A DNA stretch of 64,000 bases, from positions 1,612,001-1,676,000 of the forward strand of contig NZ_CP132942.1 of assembly GCF_040359615.1 (NCBI RefSeq). The letters run 5' to 3'. Below the pieces are notes generated by a model, which was not told the DNA's origin, made no database searches, and saw only the letters and a program-made list of their open reading frames with translations. The stretch's first letter is position 1; each line of letters starts with the position of its first letter. The translations under genes and the position numbers were made by a program. Positions 61,715-64,000 of this stretch are shown in pieces. This DNA comes from Tunturibacter psychrotolerans (GTDB taxonomy: Bacteria; Acidobacteriota; Terriglobia; Terriglobales; Acidobacteriaceae).

Positions 61715-62308
61715 CTGGCGAGTTTTAACCCCCAACCATGAAATGGCGACTTCGACGATGGACAATTGTAGCCGTTCAGAATGCGCTCAGTGGACGCATC
61801 TATCTGTTTGAACTTGGCGGATCCGGTCAAAGAGGTACCGATGTGGCCGATTAAGCCGTTTCACGTTTTACCACCGACGCCCCACGGCACTCTTGGCAGA
61901 GATCGAAGGAGACTGCGGAGAGCAGAGGCGGGAACTGTGTGCGACAGTAGACGTGGATCCGAATCTGCTTCGTTGGGCCGATTTCTCATTGAGCTTCGGC
62001 AAGTGGAAAGTGAACACACCGGCATACAATTTTGGTAACTCGAGGCAATTTGACCAGAAGCATGAAAGTCCGCTTCTCGGCAAAGTTCGATCTGTTGTTG
62101 CCGCTACCCCGTTTTGCGGGAGGGACCTGCATGATCGCCCTCCACGCGCGCTGCGATGCCCCAGGCAGCGATACCTCTGCGCTCACGGTTCTACTGCACC
62201 GCCCTTCATCCAGAAGCGTTGCGCCGTGATGGGGTTGGTGTGCAGTGTGTGCAGTGAACCAGAGCAATAAGAGAGTAAGGGATGAAGGGGACGGGACTCA
62301 AGATACCT
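61715..62308. other. 594-base region without a supported gene
   Basis: Separates the hybrid kinase start from the beta-helix repeat gene. Short frames exist on both strands (for example 61893-62270 plus) but have no leader, no recognisable motif and Cys/Arg-rich shadow-like composition. The kinase promoter should lie near 61715-61800. Confidence 0.4.
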
Positions 62309-64000
62309 TCAGACTGCTGAAGGGTTAGTGGTCGTGGAAATTCCGCCAATCACTCCCGACCGGCTCAACATAAACCCTGTCGGCAAGGAGCCAGAGGTCG
62401 ACGCATAGGTGTAGGTTCCAGAACCACCGCTGGCACTCAGCGTCTGGCTATACGCCACGTCCGCCGTCGGCGATGGCACGGTCGTCGGCCTCAGCGTCAG
62501 TGTGGATGGGTGGCGCCCGTGTTGGCGACCGTCGTTTCTGGACCCAGCCCTGTGCTCGTGTGCGAAGCGTCCGTCAGCGTCACAGGCACACTGCCGACGT
62601 CCTGGCTGTTCTCCCGAAATGATCGGCAGACGGTTGGCCGCCGCGTTTTGAATAGCGGAATACGCTCCTCCACCAGGAATGTTCGTGAACTGGATGGACG
62701 TGTAATCGGTCTGCACCGCGCCCGCGTCCACGGTGGTAACAGAGCAGTAGGTCGAACTGGAAACGCCCAGGGTAAATCCACGTTGGTCGGCGGTGAGGGG
62801 ATTGCCACTCGCATCGACCGCCGAGATTTCAGCCCCGCGCAGATCGCCGCGCTCCCTGGTGGCGGCAGCATTCGTCTGCGTCGTTCCACCATAGTTGCCC
62901 AGAGCGGCGAGCATGGGATCCACACTGATGCTGCCACTGTTGATCGTGCAGTTGAAGCAGTCGCTCTCGCTGCCGTTGCCACTATCGATATTCGCGAAGA
63001 AGAGATTGTTGTAGGCGTCGACGACAAACTCGGGAGTTAAGACCGCCGCTCCGGCGCTGGCGCTGGTGTTGTGCGCAAAGATACTGTTCGCGATCGTAGC
63101 CGTGCCGTCGAAGACGCCCACCCCGCCGCCGTTGGCCGAGGAGTTGCCCACGAAGGTGCTGTTGCTCACCATCAAGGTTTCCGTCTTATAGAGCTCGCCG
63201 CCAGCGCCGCCCTCGTTGCCGGAGGAGTTTCCGCTGAAGGTGCTATTGGCGACCGTCAGCGTGCCACTGTTCTCGATGGCCCCGCCAAGGTTGCCGGGAG
63301 TGGAGTTGCTGGTGAAGGCGCTGCTGGTCACCGTGAGCGTGCCGCTGTTCAGGATGCCTCCCCCGCTATTCGCGTTTCCGTTTGCGATGGTCAAGCCGGA
63401 GAGAAAGACTTGCGCGCCCGACCTGACCGACACACACTTCCCACGGTGGCGGATCCACCACCGGAGACAGTCAGATTCGTCGGCAACGTACTGCCGAGGG
63501 TATGGTTCCGACGGCGCTGGAGGCGAAGGCAAAGTCTCCCGTGCCCGCACTCTCGGCCTGCTGAATCGCGTCACGCAGCGAACAGGTAGCACCACAGGAG
63601 GCGTCGCTGTTATCGGCGGTCGTGTTGACCATCAGGTAGTTCGTCTGCACGGCCCCAACGTCCGCACCGCCATTGCTGCAGCTCGCCGATGCCAGAGGAA
63701 AGCCGCGCTGGTCCGTAGTGAGCTGTGTTGTACCACTCGTCGCCAGTGAGTAACTGCCTGCGCAAATCGTTGGACTGCCCGGCAGCGGCAACATCGTTTG
63801 CGTTGTGCCGCCGTAGTTGCCCGGCGCGGCGAGTTGCGGATTGGCGTCGATGGCTCCGAGATTGCTGCTACAGTCTACGCAGTCGCTCTCGCCCCCGCCA
63901 GAGGCGAGATTTTGATAGAAGACGTTGTAGCTCACATTGAGGGTTCCCCCGGTTTGATCGACCCCGACACCCGCGCCGCTCCCGTTTCCCGAGAGGATGC
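62309..64000 (-). pseudogene. Frame-disrupted beta-helix repeat (polymorphic outer-membrane-type) protein, 5' end outside window
   Basis: The coding pattern runs off the right edge on the minus strand. Upstream part: CSLRDAIQQAESAGTGDF (the CSLRDAI start of parallel beta-helix repeat proteins) and repeat turns such as GNYGGTTQT with DQRGFPLAS. The middle part has repeated GGGILNSGTLTVTSS-type rungs, and the end has an Ig-like/putative-Ig domain (YSQTLSASGGSGTYTY). The reading frame changes near 63505 and again near 63430, and a second pair of shifts lies near 62620 and 62512, so no single ORF covers it. Either a decaying surface-protein gene or sequencing indels in repetitive DNA. Secreted or surface location is likely. 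Confidence 0.7.

Noticed and set aside
61893..62270. 125-codon plus-strand frame in the gap before the beta-helix gene
   Set aside because: No ribosome binding site, no family resemblance, many Cys/Arg typical of non-coding frames.
1..64000. Mobile element, prophage, tRNA or rRNA genes
   Set aside because: No transposase or integrase motifs, terminal repeats, or recognisable RNA gene sequence were found by reading both strands.

Overview
The window reads as chromosomal DNA of a soil-type member of Acidobacteriota, probably class Terriglobia (Granulicella/Edaphobacter/Terriglobus-like). This is inferred from the mix of an M13 peptidase, a high-affinity (actinobacterial-type, group 1h) [NiFe] hydrogenase locus, a MoxR/Bat operon, a rhamnose/lactate utilisation cluster and fused MFS/SpeE proteins, together with moderately high GC and many GTG/TTG starts. 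No rRNA, tRNA, CRISPR array, insertion sequence or prophage was recognised.

Layout. Positions 1-5.4 kb hold the 3' part of an M13 metallopeptidase, a sodium:solute symporter, a membrane GGDEF protein and a small protein with a roughly 60-residue Asp/Glu tail. Positions 5.7-25.2 kb are the centrepiece, a long co-directional hydrogenase locus. An EF-P-family paralogue with an EfpL-like loop comes first. It is followed by a solitary hydrogenase small-subunit paralogue, a two-PAS histidine kinase and a NarL-type regulator. After a 396-base gap come the structural genes hhyS-hhyL and a tightly overlapping accessory block: NifU-like, DUF5947-like and DUF6084-like proteins, an unknown protein, a maturation protease with an extra N-terminal domain, a small membrane protein and a YceI-like protein. 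A full hypCDE-SIS-glutaredoxin-hypFAB set follows, and a second tiny membrane protein with the same C-terminal motif closes the locus. The most novel-looking feature is the second small subunit coupled to a PAS kinase and regulator. It suggests a built-in sensing branch for atmospheric-type H2 oxidation.

Positions 25.3-39.2 kb hold mixed genes: a desaturase, two short-chain dehydrogenases divergent from an ArsR-like regulator (with a perfect inverted repeat between them), a secreted beta-propeller protein, a formylglycine-generating-enzyme-like protein, a DUF481 outer-membrane-type protein, an MscS channel, an MFS/spermidine-synthase-like fusion and a sulfatase with a CTAGR active site. Positions 39.5-45.8 kb are a MoxR-DUF58-Bat operon. 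Positions 45.8-56.4 kb form a coherent L-rhamnose catabolic module: a RhaT transporter, LutABC lactate oxidation, rhamnose isomerase, an unusual IclR-type HTH fused to a sugar-binding-protein domain, a bifunctional rhamnulose-1-phosphate aldolase/dehydrogenase and rhamnulokinase. Together these would convert rhamnose to DHAP and lactate, and lactate to pyruvate.

Positions 56.4-64 kb hold a TetR regulator, a large hybrid histidine kinase with an overlapping response regulator whose SpoIIE-type phosphatase domain is cut off, and a frame-disrupted beta-helix repeat protein running off the right edge. All functional statements rest on motif reading by eye; no database search was possible.
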